Positions 14,830-14,853 of a DNA stretch of 14,853 bases are shown here, one piece after another. The DNA lies in contig JAQGHK010000378.1 of NCBI GenBank assembly GCA_028288875.1, positions 1 to 14,853 on the forward strand, in the 5' to 3' direction. Under the pieces are notes generated by a model that worked only from the letters and a program-made list of their open reading frames with translations, did no database searches and had not been told where the DNA came from. Both the position numbers and the translations under genes were made by a program. This stretch comes from Phycisphaerales bacterium (GTDB lineage Bacteria; Planctomycetota; Phycisphaerae; Tepidisphaerales; Tepidisphaeraceae). Positions within the stretch are counted from its first letter, which is position 1. Each line of letters begins with the position of its first letter.

Positions 14830-14853
14830 CGGTAAAGCGGGTATTTAAGCGAG

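Overview
The window looks like a GC-rich chromosomal segment from a planctomycete, most likely a Phycisphaerae-type lineage. The strongest clue is the large protein at the right end. It opens with a variant of the planctomycete LEPR-XLL motif, carries ELWxxDGT-type repeats, SdrD-B-like and CBM6/35-like modules, and has a dockerin-like pair of calcium loops. The lineage call is an inference from protein style; there is no rRNA or marker gene here.

Layout. Positions 1-1775 hold the 3' part of a large PHP-like (CehA/McbA-like) protein, followed with a one-base overlap by a small unrecognised protein (1775-2224). Convergent to these is a minus-strand pair, a ROK regulator (3216-4376) followed by a WbpP/GalE-like NDP-sugar 4-epimerase (2247-3203). 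Across an AT-rich divergent promoter region, which contains a perfect 20-bp palindrome (4400-4419), a plus-strand run begins: a sugar-1-phosphate nucleotidyltransferase broken by a one-base frameshift (4483-5294), a galactokinase-like GHMP kinase (5291-6649), a NagB-PIG-L fusion (6680-8617), a second ROK regulator (8704-9828) and a GH27 alpha-galactosidase-like enzyme (9902-11197). The right end is the secreted or surface multi-domain protein (11327-14829), split into two reading frames by another apparent one-base deletion.

How it may work together. The central genes form a coherent galactose / N-acetylhexosamine salvage locus. GH27 would release a terminal alpha-galactose or alpha-GalNAc; the GHMP kinase would make the sugar-1-phosphate; the nucleotidyltransferase would activate it directly with an NTP; the 4-epimerase would interconvert the galacto and gluco forms. 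The NagB-PIG-L fusion would feed amino sugars into glycolysis. No classical GalT is present in the window, so a pyrophosphorylase-type route is the natural reading. Two ROK proteins lacking the kinase ATP motif are likely sugar-responsive repressors, and the palindrome is the best candidate operator for the first one.

Main cautions. Two genes are each interrupted by what looks like loss of a single base, and in both cases the protein reads on perfectly in the next frame. These may be sequence errors or genuine mutations. No tRNA, rRNA, CRISPR array, insertion sequence or prophage was seen.
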